Assembly: GCA_030693065.1 (NCBI GenBank)
Contig: JAUYBL010000003.1
Location: 1-64,000, forward strand
DNA from: Methylococcaceae bacterium
GTDB lineage: Bacteria > Pseudomonadota > Gammaproteobacteria > Methylococcales > Methylomonadaceae
Direction of reading: 5' to 3'
DNA: 64,000 nt
The first letter of the stretch is position 1; the number at the start of each line of letters is the position of its first letter. A program made the position numbers and the translations under genes. This document shows positions 56,394 through 64,000 of the stretch, one piece after another. The notes below the pieces were generated by a model. That model was not told the DNA's origin. It made no database searches and saw nothing but the letters and a program-made list of their open reading frames with translations.

Positions 56394-58562
56394 TCTAACA
56401 AAAATTCGAGCACAAAAGCCAAATGGCGATTGGGGGCTTTGTTGCCGCTGGGCGCGGCGTTAAGCGGGGTGACTTTTGCCGCCGAACCGCCCGCCGACAC
56501 CACGGCAAGCGAAGGTCAGGAAGTCATCATGGAAGATGTCAAGGTCAAAGCCAATCGCGAGAAAAAAGCCAATTTGGTTAAGGGTTATCAAGCCAAAACC
56601 AACACCACAGCCGTCAAAACCGATACCAAACTAATTGACCTGCCGCAATCCCTCACCGTCATTACCCAGGATCTGATCAAGGATCAGAATATGCAGAGCA
56701 TAGCCGATACGATTCGCTATGTGCCCGGCGTCGGCATTGCCCAGGGTGAAGGCAACCGCGATACGCCGATTTTTCGCGGCAATAGTTCGACATCGGATAT
56801 GTATGTCGACGGCATCCGCGACGACGTGCAATATTTCCGCGATCTTTATAACATCGAAAGAGTCGATGTATTGAAAGGCCCCAATGCGATGGTTTTCGGC
56901 CGCGGCGGATCGGGCGGCTTGATTAACCGCGCCACCAAAATGGCGGACTGGAGTAATACGCACGAAATGAATGTACAGTTCGGCTCCTTCGATAAGTACC
57001 GGTTGACCGGCGACTTCGATCACGCCATTAACGACAGTTTCGCGGTGCGCCTGACCAGCATGTGGGAGAATTCGCGCAGTTACCGCGAGGGCTTTGATGC
57101 CGGACGTTGGGGTGTTAATCCCACGGTGTCCTGGCGGCCTAGCGACCAGACCAAAGTCACGCTGGGTTATGAACATTACGAAGACGACCGGGTCGCGGAC
57201 CGGGGGATTTCCTCGTTCCGGGGTCGGCCGGTCAAAACCGACGCCTCCACGTTTTTCGGCGACCCGGATCGCAGCCCGACCGGGACAACGGTCGATTCCT
57301 TCAATGCCGTGCTGGATCACGACTTCGGCGGCGGTGTCTCGGTTCGCAACCGCACTCGATATGCCATTTATGACAAGTTCTATCAGAACATTTTTCCGGG
57401 CGCGGTCAATGCCGCCGGCAACCAAGTGGCAATCAGCGCCTACAACGACAAAAACCAGCGCGAGAATTTTTTCAACCAAACCGATCTGACTTTCGCACTG
57501 GATACCGGGCCTTTCAAACACAAGTTTCTGACCGGCATGGAATTTGGCTACCAGGAAACCGATAACTTTCGCAATACCGGTTATTTTACCGACATTGGTC
57601 TTAACGCGACCTCTGTGAATGTATCGCTGGCCGACCCGATCTATAAAGGCAATATCGCCTTTCGGCAAAGCGCTTCCGACGCCAATAACCATGGCGTAGC
57701 GACCACTGCGGCCGGTTATGTGCAGGATCAGATCCAGCTGGGCAAACATTGGCAGGCCATCATGGGTGTGCGTTACGACCGCTTTGAAGTCGATTTCCGC
57801 AATAACCGTAACGGCCAAAACTTTGCCACCAACGACGATCTGGTCTCGCCGCGCGGCGGCTTGATCTTTAAGCCGTTCAGCGACGACTTCTCGCTGTATG
57901 CCAATTACAGCATCGCCTATGTACCAAGGGCCGGGGAGCAGTTGGCGTCTCTGGCTGTTTCCAACCAGGCGCTGAAACCGGAAGAGTTCAGAAATTACGA
58001 ACTGGGCGCGAAATGGGATATTACGCCCGATCTTTCGACTACCCTGGCCTTTTTCCAGCTTGATCGTCTCAATGCCCTGGCGACCGATCCCAATAATTCG
58101 GCGGTATCGTTTTTGGTCGACGGCCAGCGCACGCGCGGCATAGAGCTGGGGCTGAGCGGCAACATTACCGATGCCTGGAAGGTGATCGGCGGCTATGCCT
58201 ATCAGAATGCCGAGATCACCAAGAGCCTGTCGGCCAGCGCGTTGGCCGGCGCCACCTTGGCGCAAGTGCCGGAACACACTTTCTCGCTGTGGAACCGTTA
58301 CGACATCACCCAACAATGGGGCGTGGGCCTGGGCTCGATATACCGCAGCAAGATGTATGCGGCCACCAACAATACCGTCACCTTGCCGGGCTTCCTGCGC
58401 TTCGATGCGGCCGTCTACTACAAGGCCACTAAAAACATTCAGTTGCAAGTGAACATCGAAAACCTGTTGGACAAGGAGTATTACGCCTCGGCCCACAACA
58501 ACAACAATATCACGCCGGGTTCGCCGATTGCGATCAATGGGGGCGTGAGCATCAAGTTTTAA
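56391..58562 (+). CDS. TonB-dependent catecholate-siderophore receptor (Fiu/PiuA-like)
   Basis: A 723-residue receptor with signal peptide (to FAAE). A TonB-box region EVIMEDVKVKA precedes the plug (TKLIDLPQSLTVITQDLIKD, FRGNSSTSDMYVDGIRDDVQ, MVFGRGGSGGLINRAT), and a barrel ends AINGGVSIKF. The sequence and the downstream PepSY-piuC genes match the fiu/piuA type, which imports catecholate siderophores. Its promoter carries a Fur box, so expression should rise in iron starvation. Confidence 0.93.
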   Translation: MSNKNSSTKAKWRLGALLPLGAALSGVTFAAEPPADTTASEGQEVIMEDVKVKANREKKANLVKGYQAKTNTTAVKTDTKLIDLPQSLTVITQDLIKDQNMQSIADTIRYVPGVGIAQGEGNRDTPIFRGNSSTSDMYVDGIRDDVQYFRDLYNIERVDVLKGPNAMVFGRGGSGGLINRATKMADWSNTHEMNVQFGSFDKYRLTGDFDHAINDSFAVRLTSMWENSRSYREGFDAGRWGVNPTVSWRPSDQTKVTLGYEHYEDDRVADRGISSFRGRPVKTDASTFFGDPDRSPTGTTVDSFNAVLDHDFGGGVSVRNRTRYAIYDKFYQNIFPGAVNAAGNQVAISAYNDKNQRENFFNQTDLTFALDTGPFKHKFLTGMEFGYQETDNFRNTGYFTDIGLNATSVNVSLADPIYKGNIAFRQSASDANNHGVATTAAGYVQDQIQLGKHWQAIMGVRYDRFEVDFRNNRNGQNFATNDDLVSPRGGLIFKPFSDDFSLYANYSIAYVPRAGEQLASLAVSNQALKPEEFRNYELGAKWDITPDLSTTLAFFQLDRLNALATDPNNSAVSFLVDGQRTRGIELGLSGNITDAWKVIGGYAYQNAEITKSLSASALAGATLAQVPEHTFSLWNRYDITQQWGVGLGSIYRSKMYAATNNTVTLPGFLRFDAAVYYKATKNIQLQVNIENLLDKEYYASAHNNNNITPGSPIAINGGVSIKF

Positions 58563-58705
58563 ATAATTTTGAAATCTGAAAAGCCAAGGATGGCAAAGGG
58601 TTCAAACCTTCTATTGTTCCCATGCTCCGAACACATGCACCAGGAGACGGCTTACAGTCCATCACCATTTCGGATGCGAGAATCGCATAGACCAACAACT
58701 GCCTC

Positions 58706-59409
58706 ATGAATACAACAACCGACCAACTGATTAAGCCACCCGCCCGCCAAAAACCAACGGTGGCTATCTATTTTTACCCAAACGCTTATCGCGCGGCGCA
58801 TTTTTAAAATGGTTACGCCGCACCCATGCCTGGATTGGCTTATGGGGAGCAGCGTTGGGTCTGTTGTTCGGTTTTTCCGGCATCTTGCTTAATCATCGCG
58901 ACATCATGAAAATTCCGGCCGCCAAAATGGAACAAAAGGAAATCCAGTTGCCGCTGCCGGAACCCCGCCCTGCCGATCCCAAGGCCATGGCAGCATGGCT
59001 GGGACAAACCTTAAATATGGACACCGACCATGCCAGAGCCCGTCGCGAAGCTGGTAAAGTCGTGACCTGGAATAATACCCAGATCCAGCAGCCGTCGCTC
59101 TGGCAAATCACCGTGCGTAATCCCCAGCGGATGATGCAGGCTGAATATTGGGAAGGTAATGCCTTAGTCAGCGTCAAACACGGCGAAGGCAATATGTTCT
59201 CGGTACTGACCAATCTGCATAAAGGCACTGGATTGGGCGTGAGCTGGGTGTTGTTGGCCGACACGCTGGCCGGCGGTTTGATAGTATTGAGTTTGACCGG
59301 CACATTGTTGTGGACACGGCTGCATGGCCGTCGATTAGCGGCGGCGGGGCTTGGTTTAGGCTCACTGAGTTTGACGGTATTTTTCGCGTTGCAGGCCATC
59401 GGAGGATAA
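58706..59409 (+). pseudogene. PepSY-associated TM protein, apparent frameshift
   Basis: Two frames give one PepSY-type protein. The ATG at 58706 starts MNTTTDQLIKPPARQKPTVA and continues to a stop at 58805-58807. The other frame, open from 58735 to 59409, encodes KRLSRGAFLKWLRRTHAWIG and the helix ALGLLFGFSGILLN. One missing T in the T5 run at 58771-58775 would join them into about 234 residues with the typical R-R-T-H-x-W-I-G start. The only start codon in the second frame before the helix core is a TTG at 58855, within the helix. Either a real mutation, a phase-variable tract or a sequence error. Confidence 0.8.
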
Positions 59410-59412
59410 GTC

Positions 59413-60096
59413 ATGTTAATCGAAATCCCGGAACTCCTTTCCAGCCAAGCCCTGCAACAATGCCGAGAGCTACTGGCCGATGCGCCGTGGGCAGATGGCC
59501 GCATTACTGCCGGTACCCAGTCGGCGCAGGTAAAAAACAATCTGCAATTGCCGGAGCAAACTCAGCAATGTCAGGCAGTTCGGGCAATTATTCAGGAAGC
59601 GCTGAATCAGAATGCACTGTTTTTATCGGCGGCACTGCCAAAACGGATCTTTCCGCCGCTGTTTAATCGCTATGAAGGCGAACATAACACCTTCGGCAAC
59701 CATATCGACAATGCCATTCGCTACTGCGCGGTGACCGGCCAGCGGGTACGGACTGATTTGTCGGCCACAATATTTTTAAGTGATCCCGATAGTTACGATG
59801 GTGGTGAGCTGATTATCGAAGACACCTACGGTGAACATAGCGTCAAACTGGCGGCCGGTGACATGGTGCTGTACCCCGGCTCCAGCCTCCACCGGGTGGA
59901 ACCGGTCACCCGCGGCGCACGCGTAGCATCGTTTTTCTGGATTGAAAGCATGGTGCGCGAAACCGAACGCCGTCGACTGCTGTTTGAGATGGATATGTCG
60001 ATCTTGGAATTACGCAATACCCAAGGCGACAGCAGACCTGCCGTTAATTTAACCGGCTGCTATCACAATCTATTAAGGATGTGGGCGGAGGTTTAA
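59413..60096 (+). CDS. piuC: PKHD-type Fe(II)/2-oxoglutarate dioxygenase PiuC
   Basis: A 227-residue hydroxylase-like protein of the PiuC/YbiX family. The iron ligands are in [12 protein letters not shown] (H and D) and [16 protein letters not shown] (H, with the 2OG-binding Arg). It is regularly found with Fiu/PiuA receptors; it may modify siderophores, but its reaction is not established. It begins 3 bp after the PepSY gene. Confidence 0.93.
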   Translation: MLIEIPELLSSQALQQCRELLADAPWADGRITAGTQSAQVKNNLQLPEQTQQCQAVRAIIQEALNQNALFLSAALPKRIFPPLFNRYEGEHNTFGNHIDNAIRYCAVTGQRVRTDLSATIFLSDPDSYDGGELIIEDTYGEHSVKLAAGDMVLYPGSSLHRVEPVTRGARVASFFWIESMVRETERRRLLFEMDMSILELRNTQGDSRPAVNLTGCYHNLLRMWAEV

Positions 60097-60243
60097 ATTC
60101 ATACCTGCAGAACTGTTGACTGGCGGTCAGCACATGCGCAATCGCTGCTGATTTTCAAACAGTGCCGACTTAACCGCGAACAAAACTTCAATTAAAACAA
60201 CAACAAGTTGTTTGGCATAAAATCTGCTTTTTGTTTCAAATAC

Positions 60244-60269
60244 ACAATTGAAATACAAATTTCAATTGT
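60244..60269 (+). promoter_or_regulatory. TetR operator candidate
   Basis: ACAATTGAAAT and ATTTCAATTGT are perfect 11-bp inverted arms with a 4-nt spacer, 25 bp before the TetR start. A second smaller inverted repeat, AAACAAC/GTTGTTT, lies at 60195-60213. Both fit autoregulation of the tetR-mdtAB operon. Confidence 0.75.
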
Positions 60270-60293
60270 CCAACTTAAACATTATGATGTTGT

Positions 60294-60935
60294 ATGGCCG
60301 ACCTTAAAACCAAATCAGAACAAACTCGGCATCGACTATTAAGCGCCGCCAGCCGTATTTTTGCTGAGAAAGGTTTTCAGGATGCGACAATCGCCGAAAT
60401 CTGTGAGCAGGCTGAGGCCAATATCGCCTCGGTTCATTATCATTTTCACGATAAGGAGACTCTTTATCTGGAATCTTGGCGTTTTGCGTTTAATCGGGAG
60501 CTTGATCAATACCCGCCAGATTTAGATTTAAAACCTGAATCGACTGCCGAGCAACGCTTAGCCAAACGGATTAAATCACTGGTTTATCGGGTCGCAGATA
60601 ACAATTCCTACTCATTCGCGATTCTTCATAAAGAAATGGCGCACCCTACCCGGCTTTTATCTGACATTTTGGAAAATGAAATCAATCCCCAACGCATACA
60701 AATGTTTGCTTTATTACGGGAATATTTAGGGCAGAAGGCTTACGAACAACACATCCAATATTGCCACGCCAGCATCATGGGGCAATGTTTTCAATTGCTA
60801 CGTTTAAGACACATGCAAAGTGTCCGCCCATATCGTCAACATCCCAGCGACTTAAGCGACATTGAGGCCTTTGCCGAACACGTCGTGCAATTTTCGCTTG
60901 CCGGCATTAAAGCCATTCGTTCAACGCTTAATTAA
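60294..60935 (+). CDS. TetR/AcrR-family repressor
   Basis: A 213-residue regulator. The helix-turn-helix is at residues about 10-55 (LLSAASRIFAEKGFQDATIA, then EANIASVHYHFHDKETLYLE). The C-terminal ligand-binding domain resembles the CerR/DUF1956-like group. It lies directly before an RND efflux operon with a 12-bp gap to the adaptor start, so it probably represses that operon and itself through the 60244 palindrome. The inducer is unknown. Confidence 0.9.
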   Translation: MADLKTKSEQTRHRLLSAASRIFAEKGFQDATIAEICEQAEANIASVHYHFHDKETLYLESWRFAFNRELDQYPPDLDLKPESTAEQRLAKRIKSLVYRVADNNSYSFAILHKEMAHPTRLLSDILENEINPQRIQMFALLREYLGQKAYEQHIQYCHASIMGQCFQLLRLRHMQSVRPYRQHPSDLSDIEAFAEHVVQFSLAGIKAIRSTLN

Positions 60936-60947
60936 TTATTGGGTTAT

Positions 60948-62237
60948 ATGAGTCAAAAAAATCACCACGAGCTACCTCCTTCCACCGGTAAGCCAAAATC
61001 ATATTTGCTTCCCGGCTTACTGATAGCGTTGGCTATCGGTGCAGGAGGCTATTATTTCGCAAAATCCCCTTCGACGCCTGGCGATCAAGCTGGCCCTCCT
61101 GGGGGGGGCAGAGGTGGCCCCGGCGGTTTTGATGCGCCGACAGCCGTAGCGGTTGAGACCGCCAGCCAAGGGGATTTTCCGGTTTATTTAAACGGTTTAG
61201 GCACGGTAACCGCGTTACGTAATGTGACCGTTCGGCCGAGAGTCGATGGCGAACTGATCAAAGTTGCGTTCACCGAAGGACAGTTGGTCAAAGAAGGCGA
61301 TTTATTGGCAGAAATCGATCCACGTCCTTTTCAAATTCAGTTGCAGCAAGCTGAAGGCCAGTTGCTGCGCGATGAGGCCTTATTAAAAAATGCCGAAGTC
61401 GATCATGCCCGTTACTTAACTTTGCTAGAGCAAGACTCTATTGCCGCCCAACAAACCGTGACCCAGGAAGCCCAGGTAAAACAATATCGCGGCATTGTCG
61501 AAATGGATAAAGCCCAAGTTAATAACGCCAAGCTGCAACTGACTTATGCACGTGTAACTGCGCCGATCTCAGGCCGAGTGGGATTGCGCCTAATAGACCA
61601 GGGCAATATCGTTCGTGCCAGCGATACCACAGGTTTGGTGGTGATTACCCAAATGCAACCGATAACTGTCGTGTTTACCCTACCGGAAGATAAAGTGCAG
61701 GCAATCATACAGCGCTGGCGCACCAACGAACCCGTGGCGGTATCTGCTTACGATCGTGCCGGCAAAATTAAACTGGCTGAAGGTAAGTTACTGGCTATCG
61801 ACAATCAAATCGACTCCACAACCGGCACGCTTAAATTGAAGGCGCAATTTGATAACAACGAACGCAGCTTATTTGCCAATCAGTTCGTTAACATCAAAAT
61901 GCATCTGGATACCTTGCGCGGCGCGACTTTGGTGTCCACTGCCGCCATCCAAAACGACAGCCAAGGGCCGTTCGTTTATGTGGTTAAGGAAGATAAATCG
62001 GTGCAACTGCGCCGCGTAACACTCGGCCCCACCGAAGCTGACAAAGTCGTGGTGTTAAGTAATCTCACAGCAAATGAAATCGTTGTAAATGAGGGTACCG
62101 ATAGACTTAAAGAAGGCAGTAAAGTTGATGTTGCCCAAAAAGACGGCCAAGCCGTGGCGGCCAGCCCAGCGTCACAACAGCCCAAACCCGAAGGCCAAGA
62201 CGAAGGCAAGTTTCGTAAAAGAGATCGGCGCTCTTAA
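60948..62237 (+). CDS. mdtA: RND efflux periplasmic adaptor (MdtA-like)
   Basis: A 429-residue membrane-fusion protein. One N-terminal helix (SYLLPGLLIALAIGAGGYYF), a Gly/Pro-rich linker, a lipoyl/hairpin part (VRPRVDGELIKVAFTEGQLV and IDPRPFQIQLQQAEGQL) and a beta-barrel. It would bridge the inner-membrane pump with an outer-membrane channel. The ATG at 60948 is preferred to the TTG at 60939. The pump gene starts 6 bp later. Confidence 0.92.
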   Translation: MSQKNHHELPPSTGKPKSYLLPGLLIALAIGAGGYYFAKSPSTPGDQAGPPGGGRGGPGGFDAPTAVAVETASQGDFPVYLNGLGTVTALRNVTVRPRVDGELIKVAFTEGQLVKEGDLLAEIDPRPFQIQLQQAEGQLLRDEALLKNAEVDHARYLTLLEQDSIAAQQTVTQEAQVKQYRGIVEMDKAQVNNAKLQLTYARVTAPISGRVGLRLIDQGNIVRASDTTGLVVITQMQPITVVFTLPEDKVQAIIQRWRTNEPVAVSAYDRAGKIKLAEGKLLAIDNQIDSTTGTLKLKAQFDNNERSLFANQFVNIKMHLDTLRGATLVSTAAIQNDSQGPFVYVVKEDKSVQLRRVTLGPTEADKVVVLSNLTANEIVVNEGTDRLKEGSKVDVAQKDGQAVAASPASQQPKPEGQDEGKFRKRDRRS

Positions 62238-62243
62238 AAAAAT

Positions 62244-64000
62244 ATGACAACCTCAAATCACTCCTCAGCTAATTTTAATCCGTCCAAGCTCTTCATCCTG
62301 CGGCCGGTAGCAACATCGTTACTGATGGTCGCGATGTTGCTGGTCGGCATACTGGCTTACCGGCTGTTGCCGGTATCGGCATTGCCGCAGGTCGACTACC
62401 CCACCATACAGGTAGTAACTTTGTATCCTGGCGCCAGTCCGGAAGTAATGACCTCGGTAATCACCGCACCATTGGAACGCCAGTTCGGTCAAATGCCGGG
62501 GCTTACACAGATGTCCTCGACGAGTTCGGGCGGCGCGTCGGTCATCACTCTGCAATTTAATCTCAATCTTGACTTAGATATTGCCGAACAAACCGTGCAG
62601 GCAGCGATCAATGCCGCCAGCAATTTTTTGCCCAACGATTTACCGCAAGCGCCGATTTACAGCAAAGTAAACCCGGCCGATACGCCCATTATGACCTTGG
62701 CAATCACCTCGGATGGCTTGCCGTTATTTAAAGTTGAAGACTTGGTCGACACCCGGCTAGCGCAAAAAATTGCCCAATTGCCCGGTATCGGCATGGTCAG
62801 TATCAGCGGCGGTCAGCGTCCGGCAGTACGCATTCAGGCTAATCACAAAGCCTTGGCAGCATACGGCGTTAGTCTGGAAGATATTCGCATCGCGATTGCC
62901 GCAGCCAATGTTAATCAACCCAAAGGCATGTTCAATGGGCCAATGCGCTCGGCGATTATCGACAGTAATGATCAATTGCGCTCGGCAGACGAATATCGCG
63001 ACCTGTTAGTTGCTTACCGCAATGGCGCACCGGTGCGTTTGTCTGAAGTCGCGCAAGTGATAGATGGCGCCGAAAACACCCGCTTAGCGGCATGGGCCAA
63101 CGACAAAGCCGCTGTCATCCTTAATATTCAACGTCAGCCCGGTGCCAACGTTATCGAAGTGGTTGATAGCATCAAAGCCTTGCTGCCTCAGCTACAAGCG
63201 GCCTTGCCGGTCAGTGTGGAAGTTAAACCGTTAACAGATCGCACCGTCACCATTCGCGCTTCTGTTCATGACGTTCAGTTCGAGTTACTACTGGCGATTG
63301 CATTGGTAGTCATGGTGATTTTTCTATTCTTGCGCAATGTTCCCGCCACCATTATTCCTGGGGTTGCGGTGCCGCTGTCATTAGTCGGCACTTTTGCGGT
63401 GATGTATCTGGCCGATTTTAGTATCAACAACTTAACGCTGATGGCGCTGACCATTGCTACCGGTTTTGTGGTCGACGATGCGATTGTGGTGATTGAAAAT
63501 ATCTCCCGCTATATCGAGCGCGGCGAAACCCCATTAAAAGCGGCACTCAAAGGCTCCGAACAAATCGGCTTTACCATTATCTCACTGACTTTTTCCCTGG
63601 TTGCCGTGTTGATTCCGCTATTGTTTATGGGTGATGTGGTCGGTCGATTGTTCCGGGAATTTGCCATCACGCTGGCAGTAGCAATTTTAATTTCAGCCAT
63701 CGTCTCACTGACCTTGACGCCGATGATGTGCGCCAAACTGCTCCGCCCGGAAACCGCGCATAGCGAAGCAAATGAACTTGGCGATGGTTGGTTTGATCGA
63801 CTGATCAAAGCTTACGGTCGCACCCTGGAATGGGTGCTGCAACGACAAGTATTAACAATGACGGTATTTTTTATCACCGTCGCCTTAACCGTGGCCTTGT
63901 ATGTGTTTATCCCCAAAGGCTTTTTCCCGATCCAAGATACCGGCATTATTCAGGGCATTTCCGAAGCACCGCAAAGCGCGTCATTTGCGGCAATGGGCGA
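62244..64000 (+). CDS. mdtB: RND multidrug efflux transporter (MdtB-like), partial
   Basis: The first ~585 residues of an inner-membrane RND pump; it runs off the window end with no stop. It starts [20 protein letters not shown], then helix TM1 with [20 protein letters not shown], a porter domain, and helices with the proton-relay motif [19 protein letters not shown]. MdtB/MdtC-type pumps often form heteromers, so a second RND gene may follow outside. Exported substrates cannot be told from sequence. Confidence 0.93.
   Translation, partial: MTTSNHSSANFNPSKLFILRPVATSLLMVAMLLVGILAYRLLPVSALPQVDYPTIQVVTLYPGASPEVMTSVITAPLERQFGQMPGLTQMSSTSSGGASVITLQFNLNLDLDIAEQTVQAAINAASNFLPNDLPQAPIYSKVNPADTPIMTLAITSDGLPLFKVEDLVDTRLAQKIAQLPGIGMVSISGGQRPAVRIQANHKALAAYGVSLEDIRIAIAAANVNQPKGMFNGPMRSAIIDSNDQLRSADEYRDLLVAYRNGAPVRLSEVAQVIDGAENTRLAAWANDKAAVILNIQRQPGANVIEVVDSIKALLPQLQAALPVSVEVKPLTDRTVTIRASVHDVQFELLLAIALVVMVIFLFLRNVPATIIPGVAVPLSLVGTFAVMYLADFSINNLTLMALTIATGFVVDDAIVVIENISRYIERGETPLKAALKGSEQIGFTIISLTFSLVAVLIPLLFMGDVVGRLFREFAITLAVAILISAIVSLTLTPMMCAKLLRPETAHSEANELGDGWFDRLIKAYGRTLEWVLQRQVLTMTVFFITVALTVALYVFIPKGFFPIQDTGIIQGISEAPQSASFAAMG

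Noticed and set aside
56631-58496. 621-residue open frame antisense to the Fiu-like receptor
   Set aside because: It is the mirror of a clear TonB receptor gene, with no start signal or recognisable domain; high-GC codon bias keeps the opposite frame open.
32892-60096. Iron region as a recently acquired genomic island
   Set aside because: No integrase, tRNA junction or flanking direct repeats were seen; it looks like a native, extended iron locus with local rearrangements.

Overview
The window reads as chromosome of a gammaproteobacterium, most likely a methanotroph or relative of the order Methylococcales. That placement is inferred from overall protein character, the metY-rimP-nusA-infB order, and PEP-CTERM-type secreted proteins beside many TonB-dependent receptors. 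No methane-oxidation gene is present, so genus is not assigned.

Layout. 0.1-3 kb is accessory DNA: a toxin-antitoxin pair, a REP-associated tyrosine transposase (RAYT), two related ~160-bp REP-bounded elements, and an IS110-family element between them with its transposase split in two frames. 3-14 kb (minus strand) is housekeeping: a membrane J-domain protein, alaC-hom-thrC, the exbB-exbD-lpxK-trm112-kdsB operon with 1-4 bp overlaps, and prmB-aroC-MFS. 14.3-16.7 kb (plus) holds an HDOD protein and a FliK-like protein. 16.9-25.6 kb (minus) is the classical initiator-tRNA operon metY-rimP-nusA-infB-rbfA-truB-rpsO-pnp, with three hairpins between metY and rimP. 25.9-31.6 kb holds zur, mlaA, mtgA, acs, gluQ and dksA.

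33-60 kb is a large iron and heme region. It starts at a Fur box and runs through a small unknown gene, hemP, tonB-exbB-exbD, a heme-type receptor, a small unknown gene, a PEP-CTERM-like protein, hmuS, hugZ and hmuTUV. A siderophore-type receptor, a PepSY membrane protein and three PEP-CTERM-like secreted proteins follow, two of them metzincin-like. Next come a VOC protein, a third receptor, a small Fur-box-linked gene group, a bacterioferritin lacking the heme-ligand methionine, and a Fiu/PiuA-like receptor with a frameshifted PepSY gene and piuC. Receptors, TonB-ExbBD and HmuTUV together would carry iron and heme across both membranes; HmuS and HugZ would handle or degrade the heme.

The most interesting signal is a ~34-nt leader element directly upstream of all four TonB-dependent receptors (35794, 44126, 52216, 56325). 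Two conserved arms flank a variable loop. In each copy the loop differs, yet it is complementary to that gene's own ribosome-binding site or start codon (8 nt exact, 8 nt with one bulge, 10 nt exact, 8 nt with one bulge). In the fourth copy a promoter and Fur box lie just upstream, so the element is probably transcribed. This looks like a translation-controlling RNA leader that I do not recognise. Degenerate copies lie before tonB and in a scar at 47.8 kb fused to an hmuV tail remnant.

60.2-64 kb is a TetR-controlled MdtAB-type RND efflux operon, cut by the window end.
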